Source: VAZQ01 sp963744275 (GTDB taxonomy: Bacteria; Pseudomonadota; Alphaproteobacteria; Rhizobiales; Xanthobacteraceae). From it: a stretch of 64,000 bases of DNA. The stretch's first letter is position 1; each line of letters begins with the position of its first letter. The stretch is taken from positions 434,001 through 498,000 of the forward strand of contig CAVUSX010000007.1 in the NCBI GenBank assembly GCA_963744275.1, read 5' to 3'. The translations under genes were made by a program, and so were the position numbers. Shown piece by piece: positions 35,589 to 43,292 of the stretch. The notes under the pieces were generated by a model. It was not told where the DNA came from, searched no databases, and saw only the letters and a list, made by a program, of their open reading frames with translations.

Positions 35589-35607
35589 GGAATGTTTGCT
35601 TGTTGTT

Positions 35608-35764
35608 TGTAGGATGGGTTGAGCCTCTTCGCGAAACCCATCGACCGCCGCCGAGACTGGCTTCGGCGTCTCGATTAGGAGTCTCCCGGCCCGATGTTGG
35701 GTTACGCGCGGATCAGCGCACCCGATCCCATCAAACAGCGACGGCCGCGCTAACCCAACCTACA
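35608..35764. repeat. 157-bp element with 13-bp terminal inverted repeats (TGTAGGATGGGTT)
   Basis: The left end TGTAGGATGGGTT (35608-35620) matches the complement of the right end AACCCAACCTACA (35752-35764) at 12 of 13 positions. No coding content was recognised. It has the same architecture as the elements at 9937-10100 and 44952-45059, and it separates the PNPOx-like gene from minE. Confidence 0.7.
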
Positions 35765-35782
35765 GAGACCGGCCGCGCTTCC

Positions 35783-36049
35783 CTAGGCCGACAGCAACAA
35801 GCCGGCGGAATTCGGAATCTCGACGTCGATCTCGAGGATCGAGACGGCGTCGCCGCGATCCATCTTGATCTGGACGTTCTCGCGCTCGATCGGAAAGTGC
35901 TTCTCGATCACCACCAGGATCTCCTCGCGCAGGATGGCGAGCAGATCGGACTGGCCGCGGACGCTGCGTTCGTGCGCCAGCAGTATCTGCAGCCGCTCGC
36001 GGGCGATCGGCGCCGAGCTCTGGCGCCGGAACAGGCCGAACATGCTCAT
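35783..36049 (-). CDS. minE: Cell division topological specificity factor MinE
   Basis: An 88-residue protein: MSMFGLFRRQSSAPIARERL is the membrane-targeting and anti-MinCD helix, and the dimerisation domain follows (ILREEILVVIEKHFPIEREN, then DAVSILEIDVEIP). It stimulates MinD ATPase and drives Min oscillation so that the division site is placed at mid-cell. Its ATG overlaps the minD stop by four bases (36046-36049), giving translational coupling in a minC-minD-minE operon. Confidence 0.95.
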   Translation of the reverse strand: MSMFGLFRRQSSAPIARERLQILLAHERSVRGQSDLLAILREEILVVIEKHFPIERENVQIKMDRGDAVSILEIDVEIPNSAGLLLSA

Positions 36050-36861
36050 GCGGCCCTCCGTCCGAACAGCTTGTCGAACAGGCCTTTCTTGTCGTTTTCG
36101 ATCGTCATCGGCACGTCTTCGCCCCTGAGGCGGCGCGCGGCCGCCATGTAGGCGCGGGCAGGCGCGCTCGCCACGTTGCTGAGCGTCACCGGCGAGCCGA
36201 TATTGGAGGCGCGCAGCACCTCCTCGCTCTCCGGGATGATGCCGAGCAGCGGCGTCGACAGGATCTCGAGCACGTCCTCGATGCTCAGCATCTCGCCGCG
36301 GGCGGCGCGCGCGGCATCGTAGCGGGTGATGAGAATATGCTTCTCGATGCGCTGGCCCTTCTCGGCCCGCTCGGTCTTGGAATCCAGGAGCCCGATCATG
36401 CGGTCCGAATCGCGCACCGAGGAGACCTCCGGATTGGTCACGATCACGGCCGCATCGGCGAACCGCATCGCCAGCGTGGCGCCGCGCTCGATGCCGGCCG
36501 GGCTGTCGCAGATCACCCAATCGAATTTGGCGCGCAGGTCCGCGATCACGCGGCCGACGCCCTCCTCCGTCAAGGCATCCTTGTCGCGGGTCTGCGAGGC
36601 CGGCAGCAGCCACAACGTCTCGATGCGCTTGTCCCGGATCAGCGCCTGCGGCAGCTTGGCGACGCCCTGCACCACGTTGATCAAGTCGAAGACCACGCGC
36701 CGCTCCGCCCCCATCACCAGATCGAGATTGCGCAGGCCCACGTCGAAATCGACCACCACGACGGATTGGCCCGATTGCGCCAAAGCGGCCCCGAGCGCGG
36801 CCGTGGACGTCGTCTTGCCGACCCCGCCCTTGCCAGATGTGACGACTAAGACTTTGGCCAT
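36046..36861 (-). CDS. minD: Septum-site-determining ATPase MinD
   Basis: A 271-residue ParA/MinD ATPase with the deviant Walker A GKGGVGKTT (residues 10-18), VVDFDVGLRNLDLVMG, ICDSPAGIERG (Walker B region), and the C-terminal amphipathic membrane-targeting helix KKGLFDKLFGRR. Membrane-bound MinD recruits MinC to block FtsZ assembly away from mid-cell. It lies 38 bases downstream of minC and overlaps minE. Confidence 0.97.
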   Translation of the reverse strand: MAKVLVVTSGKGGVGKTTSTAALGAALAQSGQSVVVVDFDVGLRNLDLVMGAERRVVFDLINVVQGVAKLPQALIRDKRIETLWLLPASQTRDKDALTEEGVGRVIADLRAKFDWVICDSPAGIERGATLAMRFADAAVIVTNPEVSSVRDSDRMIGLLDSKTERAEKGQRIEKHILITRYDAARAARGEMLSIEDVLEILSTPLLGIIPESEEVLRASNIGSPVTLSNVASAPARAYMAAARRLRGEDVPMTIENDKKGLFDKLFGRRAA

Positions 36862-36899
36862 CTTGCTTTCCCTCTGCGCTGTTTCAGTCCAAGGCTTCT

Positions 36900-37637
36900 T
36901 CAGTCCAGGGCTTCGACGTTCAATCCGGCCGCTTCGAGCCAGACCTGAACCGGCCGGCCGCGAAGGCTCGCGTCCATGTTCTCGGCGGTCTGGTAATATC
37001 CGTCGATGGCCAGAAGCTCGGCCTCGTTGCGGCTGCAGAAGATGCGGGCGCGGGCGTCGCCCATCGAGCCCGCCATGGCGCGGCCGCGCAGCGCGCCGTA
37101 GATGTGGATCGATCCGCCGGCGACGATCTCGGCTCCCGACGCGACGGAGCCCAGCACCGTCACCTCGCCGAACGGGAAGTTCACCGATTGGCCGGAGCGG
37201 ATCGGGCTCTGGATCAGCATCGAGACCGGTTCTTGGCGCTGCGGCACCGCCGCGGCGGAAGCCTCGGGTGGGGCCGCGCCGCGGTCCTCCGGCGGCGGGG
37301 GTTCGGGCGCCCTCTCCTCGCCGCCCGCACGGCCGCCGAGCAGAACCGGAGGCACCTTGGGTCCGAGCGCGGCCTGATCGACGCCCTCGAGCCCCATGAT
37401 CCTGATGCCGCGCTCCGCGAGCTGATCGACCAGATGGGCGATCGCGGACTCGCTGAGCGTCACGGCGGCGAGATCGAGGATGACCGGCTTGCCGGCGAAA
37501 AATCCGGGAGAATTGCGAGTCCACTTGTCCAATTCGGCCAGCCACTCGGCGACCGGCGGCTCCGGGGCCAGCGCAAAGGCGAAGAACGAACGGCCACGGA
37601 AACGAATCGAATGCTGGGGCGGGACGGCGATGTTCAC
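36900..37637 (-). CDS. minC: Septum site-determining protein MinC
   Basis: A 245-residue protein with an N-terminal FtsZ-inhibiting domain (SIRFRGRSFFAFALAPEP, VILDLAAVTLSESAI), a Pro/Glu-rich linker, and the right-handed beta-helix C-terminal domain (FGEVTVLGSVASGAEIVAGG, SIHIYGALRGRAMAGSMGD, ARIFCSRNEAELLAIDGYY). It is the first gene of the minCDE operon, and a CtrA-type box lies 54-68 bases upstream of its start. Confidence 0.95.
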   Translation of the reverse strand: MNIAVPPQHSIRFRGRSFFAFALAPEPPVAEWLAELDKWTRNSPGFFAGKPVILDLAAVTLSESAIAHLVDQLAERGIRIMGLEGVDQAALGPKVPPVLLGGRAGGEERAPEPPPPEDRGAAPPEASAAAVPQRQEPVSMLIQSPIRSGQSVNFPFGEVTVLGSVASGAEIVAGGSIHIYGALRGRAMAGSMGDARARIFCSRNEAELLAIDGYYQTAENMDASLRGRPVQVWLEAAGLNVEALD

Positions 37638-37690
37638 GGGCGGCCTGCGATTCTTATCAATGGGTTAACTTGATTTAGCGCGCCCGATGG

Positions 37691-37705
37691 TTAACGAAAC
37701 GTTAA
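37691..37705. promoter_or_regulatory. CtrA-type box TTAA-N7-TTAA upstream of minC
   Basis: TTAACGAAACGTTAA fits the full CtrA consensus (TTAA, seven bases, TTAA) exactly and is itself palindromic. It lies between minC and the divergent TctC gene, within promoter distance of minC. CtrA control of min genes is, as I recall, known in Sinorhizobium. Binding here is inferred. Confidence 0.65.
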
Positions 37706-37870
37706 GGTCCCGCCGCTTCTTGGCCGGCCGTGGTGAACGGACCGCGCTCGAGCGCTGCTTTCGTAAGCCAGATCGGCGGGCGCCGAATTGATATTGGCCA
37801 TGGGCCGGTGTGCCGATCATAATGGGCTGCGCCACCGGTGACGCCGATCACGACCCAATGGAAGCGGCAC

Positions 37871-38863
37871 ATGAGCTACGAACATCGCAAAGCAAACATC
37901 GCCGCAGCCGCGGTCCTGGCCCTGGCTGCGCTGTTCATTGCGCGCGCCGGCGCGGCGGCCGACAAATATCCGGTGCGGCCGGTCACCCTGATCGTGCCCT
38001 TCCCGGCCGGCGGCGGGGTCGATGCGGTCGCCCGCATCGTGGCCGACAAGCTCGCGACCGCGCTCGGCCAGCCCTTCATCATCGACAATCGCGGCGGCGC
38101 GGCCGGCGTCATCGGCATGCGCATGGCGGCGCGCGCCGCCGCCGACGGCTACACGCTGGTGCTGGCGCATACCGGCTCGACCTCCATCAATCCGAGCCTC
38201 TATGCCAATCCGGGCTACGATCCGCGCGCCGATTTCGCGCCGATCGGCCTCATCTCCTCGACCCCGGTGGTGCTGATGGCGCATCCTTCGTTTGCCGCGC
38301 AGTCGATCGCCGAGCTGATCGCCATGGCCAAGAAGGAGCCGGGCAAGATCAATTTCGGCACGCCGCCGCCCGGCACCGGCGGCTATCTGGCGGCCGAGCT
38401 GTTCAAATCGATGTCCGGCGCCGATATGACCATCATTCCCTACAAGGGGACCGCTGCCCTCACCACCGATCTCCTGGGCGGGCACGTTCCGGTCGGCTTC
38501 AACGTCATCGCGCCCGCGATGGGCAGCCTGCGCGGCGGAAGCCTGCGCGCGATCGCGGTGGCGGGCCCCACCCGCTCGAGCCTGTTCCCGCAAGTGCCGA
38601 CGGTGGACGAATCCGGCCTGCCGGGCTTCGAGGCGGTGTTGCACTACGGCCTGCTGGCGCCGGCCGGCACGCCCAAGGAGATCATCGCCCGGGTCAACAA
38701 GGAGCTGCGCGCGCTGGTCGCGTCGGCGGACGTGCGCGAGCGCATCGCGGCCGACGGCGGCGATCCGCTGCCATCGAGCCCGGAGCAATATGCCGCCGAC
38801 ATCGACCGCGAGGAGGCGAAGTGGTCGGCCTTGATCAAGAAGCTCAATCTCAAGGTCGAGTGA
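37871..38863 (+). CDS. TctC/Bug-family solute-binding protein
   Basis: A 330-residue protein from MSYEHRKANIAAAAVLALAA, with a signal ending near AAA. Canonical Bug motifs are YPVRPVTLIVPFPAGGGVDA, IIDNRGGAAGVIGMRMAARA, AADGYTLVLAHTGS, IPYKGTAALTTDLLGGHVPV and PAGTPKEIIARVN. A GTG at 37838 would add 11 residues, but ATG 37871 has a purine-rich site (GGAAGCGG). Its 3' end overlaps the convergent dehydrogenase gene by 14 bases (38850-38863). No permease is present. Confidence 0.88.
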   Translation: MSYEHRKANIAAAAVLALAALFIARAGAAADKYPVRPVTLIVPFPAGGGVDAVARIVADKLATALGQPFIIDNRGGAAGVIGMRMAARAAADGYTLVLAHTGSTSINPSLYANPGYDPRADFAPIGLISSTPVVLMAHPSFAAQSIAELIAMAKKEPGKINFGTPPPGTGGYLAAELFKSMSGADMTIIPYKGTAALTTDLLGGHVPVGFNVIAPAMGSLRGGSLRAIAVAGPTRSSLFPQVPTVDESGLPGFEAVLHYGLLAPAGTPKEIIARVNKELRALVASADVRERIAADGGDPLPSSPEQYAADIDREEAKWSALIKKLNLKVE

Positions 38864-39827
38864 TCGCGAGCGCTTCCGGGTTGATCACATCGACGGGCTG
38901 GCCGCGCTCGAATGCCAGCACGCGGTCGAACTGGTCGGAAAAATAATCCTCGAGCTGGTCGAGCGCCACGAAGCCGAGATGGGGCGTGCACAGGGCATTG
39001 GGCAGCGCCAGCAGCGGATCGCGCGCGCCCATGACCGGCTCGCGCTCGAAGACGTCGACCGCCGCCGAGCCCGGACGGCCGGCCTTGAGCGCCTCGACCA
39101 GCGCGCCGGCTTCGATCAGCTCGGCCCGGCTGGTGTTGACCAGCAGCGAGCCGGGCTGCATGCGGGCCAGATCGGCCCCGGTGATGCAGGCGCGGGTCTC
39201 CGGCGTCAGGCGCAGGTGAATGGAGAGCACGTCGGCATGCGCGAACAGCTGGTCGGGGCCGGCCGCCACGTCGAAGCCTTCCGCCAGGGCTTGCGCGCGG
39301 CCGCGCTCGCGCGACCAGACCAGCACCCGCATGCCGAAGGCGCGGCCATAGCCGGCCACCACCTTGCCGATCCGCCCGAAGCCGAGAATGCCGAGCCTGC
39401 GCCCGTGCAGCACACGCCCGATGTCGTGCTGCCAGCCGCCGCCTTTGAGGCGGGCGACTTCGCCGGGGATGTGGCGCATGGATGCCATGATCAGCCCCCA
39501 GGTCAGCTCCGGGGTCGCCATGGAGGCCCGGTTGGCCGAGGCGCAAACCGCCACGCCGTGCGCCGTGCAGGCGGCGACATCGATGTTCGGACAGGGCCCG
39601 CTGATGGTGATCAATCGAAGCCGCGGCAGACGCGCGACCAGCGCCGCGGAGATCGGGGTGCGCTCGCGCAGCAGCACCAGCGCCTCCACCTCCTTGAATC
39701 GCGCCGCCAGCGCATCGACATCGGGCAGCGCATCGGTCCAGATCGAGACCGCGTGGCCCGACATTTTTGCAAAGGACGGCAACGTGCGCACCACGTCCGC
39801 ATAGTCGTCGGGTATCCCGATCCTCAT
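38850..39827 (-). CDS. D-isomer-specific 2-hydroxyacid dehydrogenase
   Basis: A 325-residue enzyme with NAD-binding GILGFGRIGKVVAGYGRAFG, the catalytic Arg in LLVNTSRAELIEAGALVEAL, a Glu in VFEREPV, and the catalytic His in LCTPHLGFVALDQLEDY. The N-terminal substrate domain carries LRLITISGPCPNIDVAAC. The family interconverts 2-oxo and D-2-hydroxy acids (phosphoglycerate-, glyoxylate- or lactate-type); the exact substrate is open. AGGAG is two bases before ATG 39830 and five before ATG 39827, so 39827 is preferred. It is convergent with the TctC gene. Confidence 0.87.
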   Translation of the reverse strand: MRIGIPDDYADVVRTLPSFAKMSGHAVSIWTDALPDVDALAARFKEVEALVLLRERTPISAALVARLPRLRLITISGPCPNIDVAACTAHGVAVCASANRASMATPELTWGLIMASMRHIPGEVARLKGGGWQHDIGRVLHGRRLGILGFGRIGKVVAGYGRAFGMRVLVWSRERGRAQALAEGFDVAAGPDQLFAHADVLSIHLRLTPETRACITGADLARMQPGSLLVNTSRAELIEAGALVEALKAGRPGSAAVDVFEREPVMGARDPLLALPNALCTPHLGFVALDQLEDYFSDQFDRVLAFERGQPVDVINPEALAITRP

Positions 39828-40040
39828 CATGGCTCCTTTGTGCTCCAACCGAGCCTTCCACGAGCGCACTTTGATGCCCTGGCCGCGCCGGCACAAGCGC
39901 TCGATGGGCGAGCGCCCCCGCTTGATCAAGACGGCGGTCGCATGCGACCGTTCAGCCGTATCCCGCGCTCGGGGCGCGAGCCGGGTCGCGGGTTCGAGAC
40001 CAGAGGGCCTTTGCAAGAGGACCGTACAAGAGGACCGTAT

Positions 40041-40331
40041 ATGTGTCGCAGCATCAAGACTTTGCACAATTTCCAGCCGCCCGCGACGGACGCGGAGATC
40101 CGCGCCTCGGCGCTGCAATTCGTGCGCAAGCTGAGCGGCTTTGCGCGGCCATCGCAGGCCAACCAAGCCGCGTTCGAGCGCGCCGTGGAGCAGGTGACGG
40201 CAGCCGCGCACGAGCTGCTGGCTTGCCTCGTCACCAGCGCGCCGGCGCGCGATCGTGACGTCGAGGCCGCCAAGGCCCGCGCCAGGGCGGCCGAGCGTTA
40301 TCGTTCCCCCGATGCGCCGGCCACCCGCTAG
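40041..40331 (+). CDS. DUF2277 family protein
   Basis: A 96-residue protein opening with the family signature MCRSIKTLHNFQPPATD, followed by EIRASALQFVRKLSGFARPS and a helical C-terminus ending in charged residues. DUF2277 proteins are short and conserved in proteobacteria and actinobacteria, without assigned function. AGAGGA precedes the ATG. It lies 213 bases beyond the divergent dehydrogenase start. Confidence 0.85.
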   Translation: MCRSIKTLHNFQPPATDAEIRASALQFVRKLSGFARPSQANQAAFERAVEQVTAAAHELLACLVTSAPARDRDVEAAKARARAAERYRSPDAPATR

Positions 40332-40471
40332 CGACCCCCTGACCGGTGGAAGGCGCCGGGCACGCGCGGCGTCGGTAATTTTCCTTAAAATTGAGCCTCC
40401 GGGTTACGAAATCTAAAAGTCCGGGGAATGTACATACTCGAGAGGTGGATAGAACCCCGGAGATTAATCCC

Positions 40472-40649
40472 ATGTCCCAGCTGCTGACGCGCTTCTTGAA
40501 GGAAGAAGTCGGGCGCGACCGCCATCGAATATGGCCTCATCGCCGCCGGCATCGCGGTCGCGATCATCGCGGTCGTGCAAGGACTCGGAACCAATCTGAA
40601 CTCGACCTTTGGAAGCGTTCAGACCGCTATGGCCCCCGCCGCCGCGTAA
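40472..40649 (+). pseudogene. Flp/Fap-type IVb pilin, one frameshift
   Basis: MSQLLTRFLKEE is followed, one frame later, by SGATAIEYGLIAAGIAVAII and AVVQGLGTNLNSTFGS, the Flp pilin processing site (G before ATAIEYGLIA) and hydrophobic helix. One extra base around 40502-40509 separates the parts; with it removed the product has 58 residues, the normal size. GGAG lies nine bases before the ATG. No tad/cpa assembly genes are nearby, so this would be an orphan pilin gene in any case. Confidence 0.75.
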
Positions 40650-40999
40650 CGCGGGCACAAACGGGTCCCGACATCGTTCGGGGCTCCGTCCGTCGTGTCG
40701 GAAGGGGATGCGCTCCAAGGTGCGTCCCCGCGGTGAGATTCGCAGGCGAGCGACCGGCGGCGGAGTGATGACGGCGCTGCGCGCTCTCGGCCGAGCGCGC
40801 CCGCCTTCTGCGAACATAGTTACCGTAACTTTACCGCTGGGATCAGCGCGCGTCGCGGGATGCCGGCGCAATAATACATGTAGAACCCCGTAGCGCAGAA
40901 GATCGAAAATCGTTCACCCTCATGGCCTACCCTGAGAGACCGCGCGCCGGACGAGATGAAGATCCCGCGGCGCTCGGCCGACACTCTCCAGGAGCCCCC
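40650..40999. other. Intergenic region between pilin and BLUF genes
   Basis: These 350 bases hold no gene. A small inverted repeat AGTTA-CCG-TAACT lies near 40819-40831; its role is unknown. An Shine-Dalgarno-like AGGAG precedes the BLUF start. Confidence 0.3.
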
Positions 41000-41470
41000 A
41001 TGGACCTCTACCGCCTCGTCTATTGCAGCAACTACGCCTTGAAGAGCAGTGGCGCCGCCCTCGCCGACGACTTGAAGCGCATTCTCGGCAGCGCGATTCT
41101 CCACAATCAGGCGGACGGAATCTCCGGCGGTCTCGTCTTCAGCTGCAATCACTTCGTCCAGGTTCTCGAGGGCGCCCAGGCGCCGGTGGAGAGCACGTTC
41201 GGCCGCATCATGCTCGATCCCAGCCACACCCGCGTCGTCCAGATCGAGGCAAGGCCGATCGTCGAGCGCATGTTCGGCGCCTGGTCGATGGGCTATGCCG
41301 GCAACGCCGCGCTGTTCGCCACCCTCAGCAAGAGCTTGACGGCGGAGGGCGCGATCGATCCCGCGCGGATCGACGTCGAGAATCTGGTCGCGTCGGTGCA
41401 CCACCTGGTGCAAACCGAAATGCACATGGCTTCGACGCCGTCATCCGCGGCACCGCAGCCGGCGGCCTGA
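41000..41470 (+). CDS. Short BLUF blue-light photoreceptor protein
   Basis: A 156-residue protein consisting of one BLUF domain: YRLVYCSNYALKSSGAAL (conserved Tyr and Asn at the flavin), ADGISGGLVFSCNHFVQVLE (with the functional Gln in FVQVLEG), then LDPSHTRVVQIEARPIVERM and the WSMGYAG block. BLUF domains sense blue light with bound FAD. A C-terminal helical cap of about 50 residues follows with no enzymatic output, so signalling must be by protein contact. The start MDLYRLV is set by AGGAG and domain position. Confidence 0.88.
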   Translation: MDLYRLVYCSNYALKSSGAALADDLKRILGSAILHNQADGISGGLVFSCNHFVQVLEGAQAPVESTFGRIMLDPSHTRVVQIEARPIVERMFGAWSMGYAGNAALFATLSKSLTAEGAIDPARIDVENLVASVHHLVQTEMHMASTPSSAAPQPAA

Positions 41471-41558
41471 CCGCGCACGTGGCCCAGGTGCCGGCCGTAT
41501 CGCCAGCTCGCAGAAAAGAGGCGCTGGTGTTTCGCGGCCGACGCATGGCGAGCCTCCG

Positions 41559-41585
41559 GCTCCGGCGGAATTATTCCGCCGGAGC
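41559..41585. terminator. Perfect 12-bp hairpin between convergent genes
   Basis: GCTCCGGCGGAA (41559-41570) pairs with TTCCGCCGGAGC (41574-41585) around TTA. It lies between the convergent BLUF and VOC genes, where a bidirectional transcript end is expected. No long T-run is present. Confidence 0.55.
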
Positions 41586-41633
41586 GCAGGACGATCGCCG
41601 CGGAAAATCCGACGGCTGCGAAGCGTTACGGGA

Positions 41634-42035
41634 TTATTTCTTGATCGGCCCATTGATCGCCCAGGTGACGCCGAACGGGTCCTTGACCTGGCCATAGCGG
41701 TCGCCCCAGAACATGTCTGCGGGCGGCATGATCGCGGTGCAGCCGGCCTCGACGGCGCGATTGTACCAGGTATCGACGTCCTGCACCGGCAGCATGACGT
41801 TGAACGCAGCCGGTTCCTTGAGCGGATGGCCGTGCTCCGGATACGCGTCGCTCATCATCAGCGAGCTGCCGTTGATATAGAGATGGGCATGCATGGTGCG
41901 GCCCTTCGCATCCGGCGGATGCACGACGGCGATCTCGGCCGCGAATGCCTTCTGGTAGAATTCAGCCGCCTTCACGGCCCCATCCACCATGAGATAGGGA
42001 ACAACGCCGCCTTTGACTTGCGGATTCTCTGCCAT
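41634..42035 (-). CDS. VOC-superfamily (PhnB/glyoxalase-like) protein
   Basis: A 133-residue protein from MAENPQVKGGVVPYLMVDGA, with the PhnB-like pattern AAEFYQKAFAAEIAVVHPPD, MHAHLYINGSSLMMSDAYPE, and WGDRYGQVKDPFGVTWAIN. Two beta-alpha-beta-beta-beta modules are expected. Metal-binding and substrate specificity cannot be predicted. An alternative longer start at 42122 adds no domain sequence. It is divergent from an SRPBCC gene that starts at 42250. Confidence 0.85.
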   Translation of the reverse strand: MAENPQVKGGVVPYLMVDGAVKAAEFYQKAFAAEIAVVHPPDAKGRTMHAHLYINGSSLMMSDAYPEHGHPLKEPAAFNVMLPVQDVDTWYNRAVEAGCTAIMPPADMFWGDRYGQVKDPFGVTWAINGPIKK

Positions 42036-42249
42036 GGAAATCTCCCGTTTGGCTCCGATACCATTAAAGACGAAGCACGACCGCCCCGGCCGACAGGGTG
42101 CCGCGAAAATTCTCAACCCCACGCCCGTATGTCGACCGGGTTCCTAGCCCAAACGAATGCCCAGGTCCGGCAAAAAATCGCTGGCCCCTTGTCGGGTTCG
42201 GCCTGGCCGGGGCGTCCTTGGGTCGGAACGATGGAGGAGGAGAAAACAA

Positions 42250-42711
42250 ATGGCTGCCGAGCACGAGCTCGTCCTGACCCGGCTCATCGATGCCCCGCGC
42301 GCGAACCTGTTCCGCTGCTGGACCGAACCCGGCCTGCTGAAGCAATGGTTCGCGCCCGCGCCCCTGACCACGCCGGTGGCCGAGGTGGATTTGCGGATCG
42401 GCGGCGCCAGCCGCATCGTGATGCAGGCGCCGGACGGCCAGGAGATCCCCTGCCCCGGCACCTATCTGGAGATCGTGCCGAACCGCAAGCTGGTGTTCAC
42501 CGACGCCTATACGGGCGACTGGATGCCGAAGGCCGGCGCGCCGTTCATGACCGCGATCATCACCTTCGACGACGAGGACGGCAAGACCCGCTACACCGCC
42601 ACGGTGCGGCATTGGTCGGCGCAAGACAAGAAGACCCATGAGGAGATGGGTTTTCATGGCGGCTGGGGCCTGTGCACCGATCAGCTCGCAAAGCTCGCCA
42701 AGAGCCTCTGA
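42250..42711 (+). CDS. SRPBCC/AHSA1-like START-fold protein
   Basis: A 153-residue protein: LVLTRLIDAPRANLFRCWTE, LLKQWFAPAPLTTPVAEVDL, GGASRIVMQAPDGQEIPCPG, and a C-terminal helix with HEEMGFHGGWGLCTDQLAKL. AHSA1-like single-domain proteins of this type bind hydrophobic ligands and often travel with VOC and ArsR genes, as here. A VOC gene follows 69 bases later on the same strand. GGAGGAG lies about 10 bases upstream of the ATG. Confidence 0.87.
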   Translation: MAAEHELVLTRLIDAPRANLFRCWTEPGLLKQWFAPAPLTTPVAEVDLRIGGASRIVMQAPDGQEIPCPGTYLEIVPNRKLVFTDAYTGDWMPKAGAPFMTAIITFDDEDGKTRYTATVRHWSAQDKKTHEEMGFHGGWGLCTDQLAKLAKSL

Positions 42712-42780
42712 AGATCCGTTGCAAGCCTCTCCAGACGCGCCGCCGACAAGACGCTCCTCCAAACCAACGAAAGAACCCCA

Positions 42781-43254
42781 ATGGCCATTCGGAGCATAAC
42801 CCCGTTCCTGTGGTACGATTCCAATGCTGAAGATGCCGCCAATTTCTATGTCTCGATCTTCGGCAATTCCCGCATCACCCACCTCTCGCGCTATGGCGAC
42901 AGCGGGCCGGGCCCCAAGGGCAGCGTGATGGTGGTCGGCTTCGAGCTCGAGGGCCAGCGCTTTACCGCGCTCAATGGTGGACCGACCTACAAGCTGACCG
43001 AGGCCTTTTCCCTGCTGGTCGACTGCAGCGAGCAGGCCGACATCGACCGGCTTTGGACGGCGCTGGGCGAAGGCGGCGCTTACAATGTTTGCGGCTGGCT
43101 CAAGGACCGGTTCGGCCTGTCCTGGCAGATCAACTATGCGGGGCTCGCCGACCTGATGACCGGCAATCCCAGCGCCGCCGGACGGGTGATGGGCGCGATG
43201 ATGAAAATGAAGAAGGTCGACGTGCAGGCGCTCAAGGACGCCGCGGCGGGCTAG
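42781..43254 (+). CDS. VOC-superfamily protein (3-demethylubiquinone-methyltransferase-like fold)
   Basis: A 157-residue protein with the PhnB-like '3-dmu-9_3-mt' pattern: ITPFLWYDSNAEDAANFYVS, GPKGSVMVVGFELEGQRFTA, and LNGGPTYKLTEAFSLLVDC, ending with DRFGLSWQINYAGLADLMTG. The name of the fold does not imply methyltransferase activity. It is probably co-transcribed with the SRPBCC gene upstream. Convergent with the minus-strand gene that ends at 43293. Confidence 0.87.
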   Translation: MAIRSITPFLWYDSNAEDAANFYVSIFGNSRITHLSRYGDSGPGPKGSVMVVGFELEGQRFTALNGGPTYKLTEAFSLLVDCSEQADIDRLWTALGEGGAYNVCGWLKDRFGLSWQINYAGLADLMTGNPSAAGRVMGAMMKMKKVDVQALKDAAAG

Positions 43255-43292
43255 CGATCGTCGGCGGGCGGATACGCAGTGCTGGCCAACGC

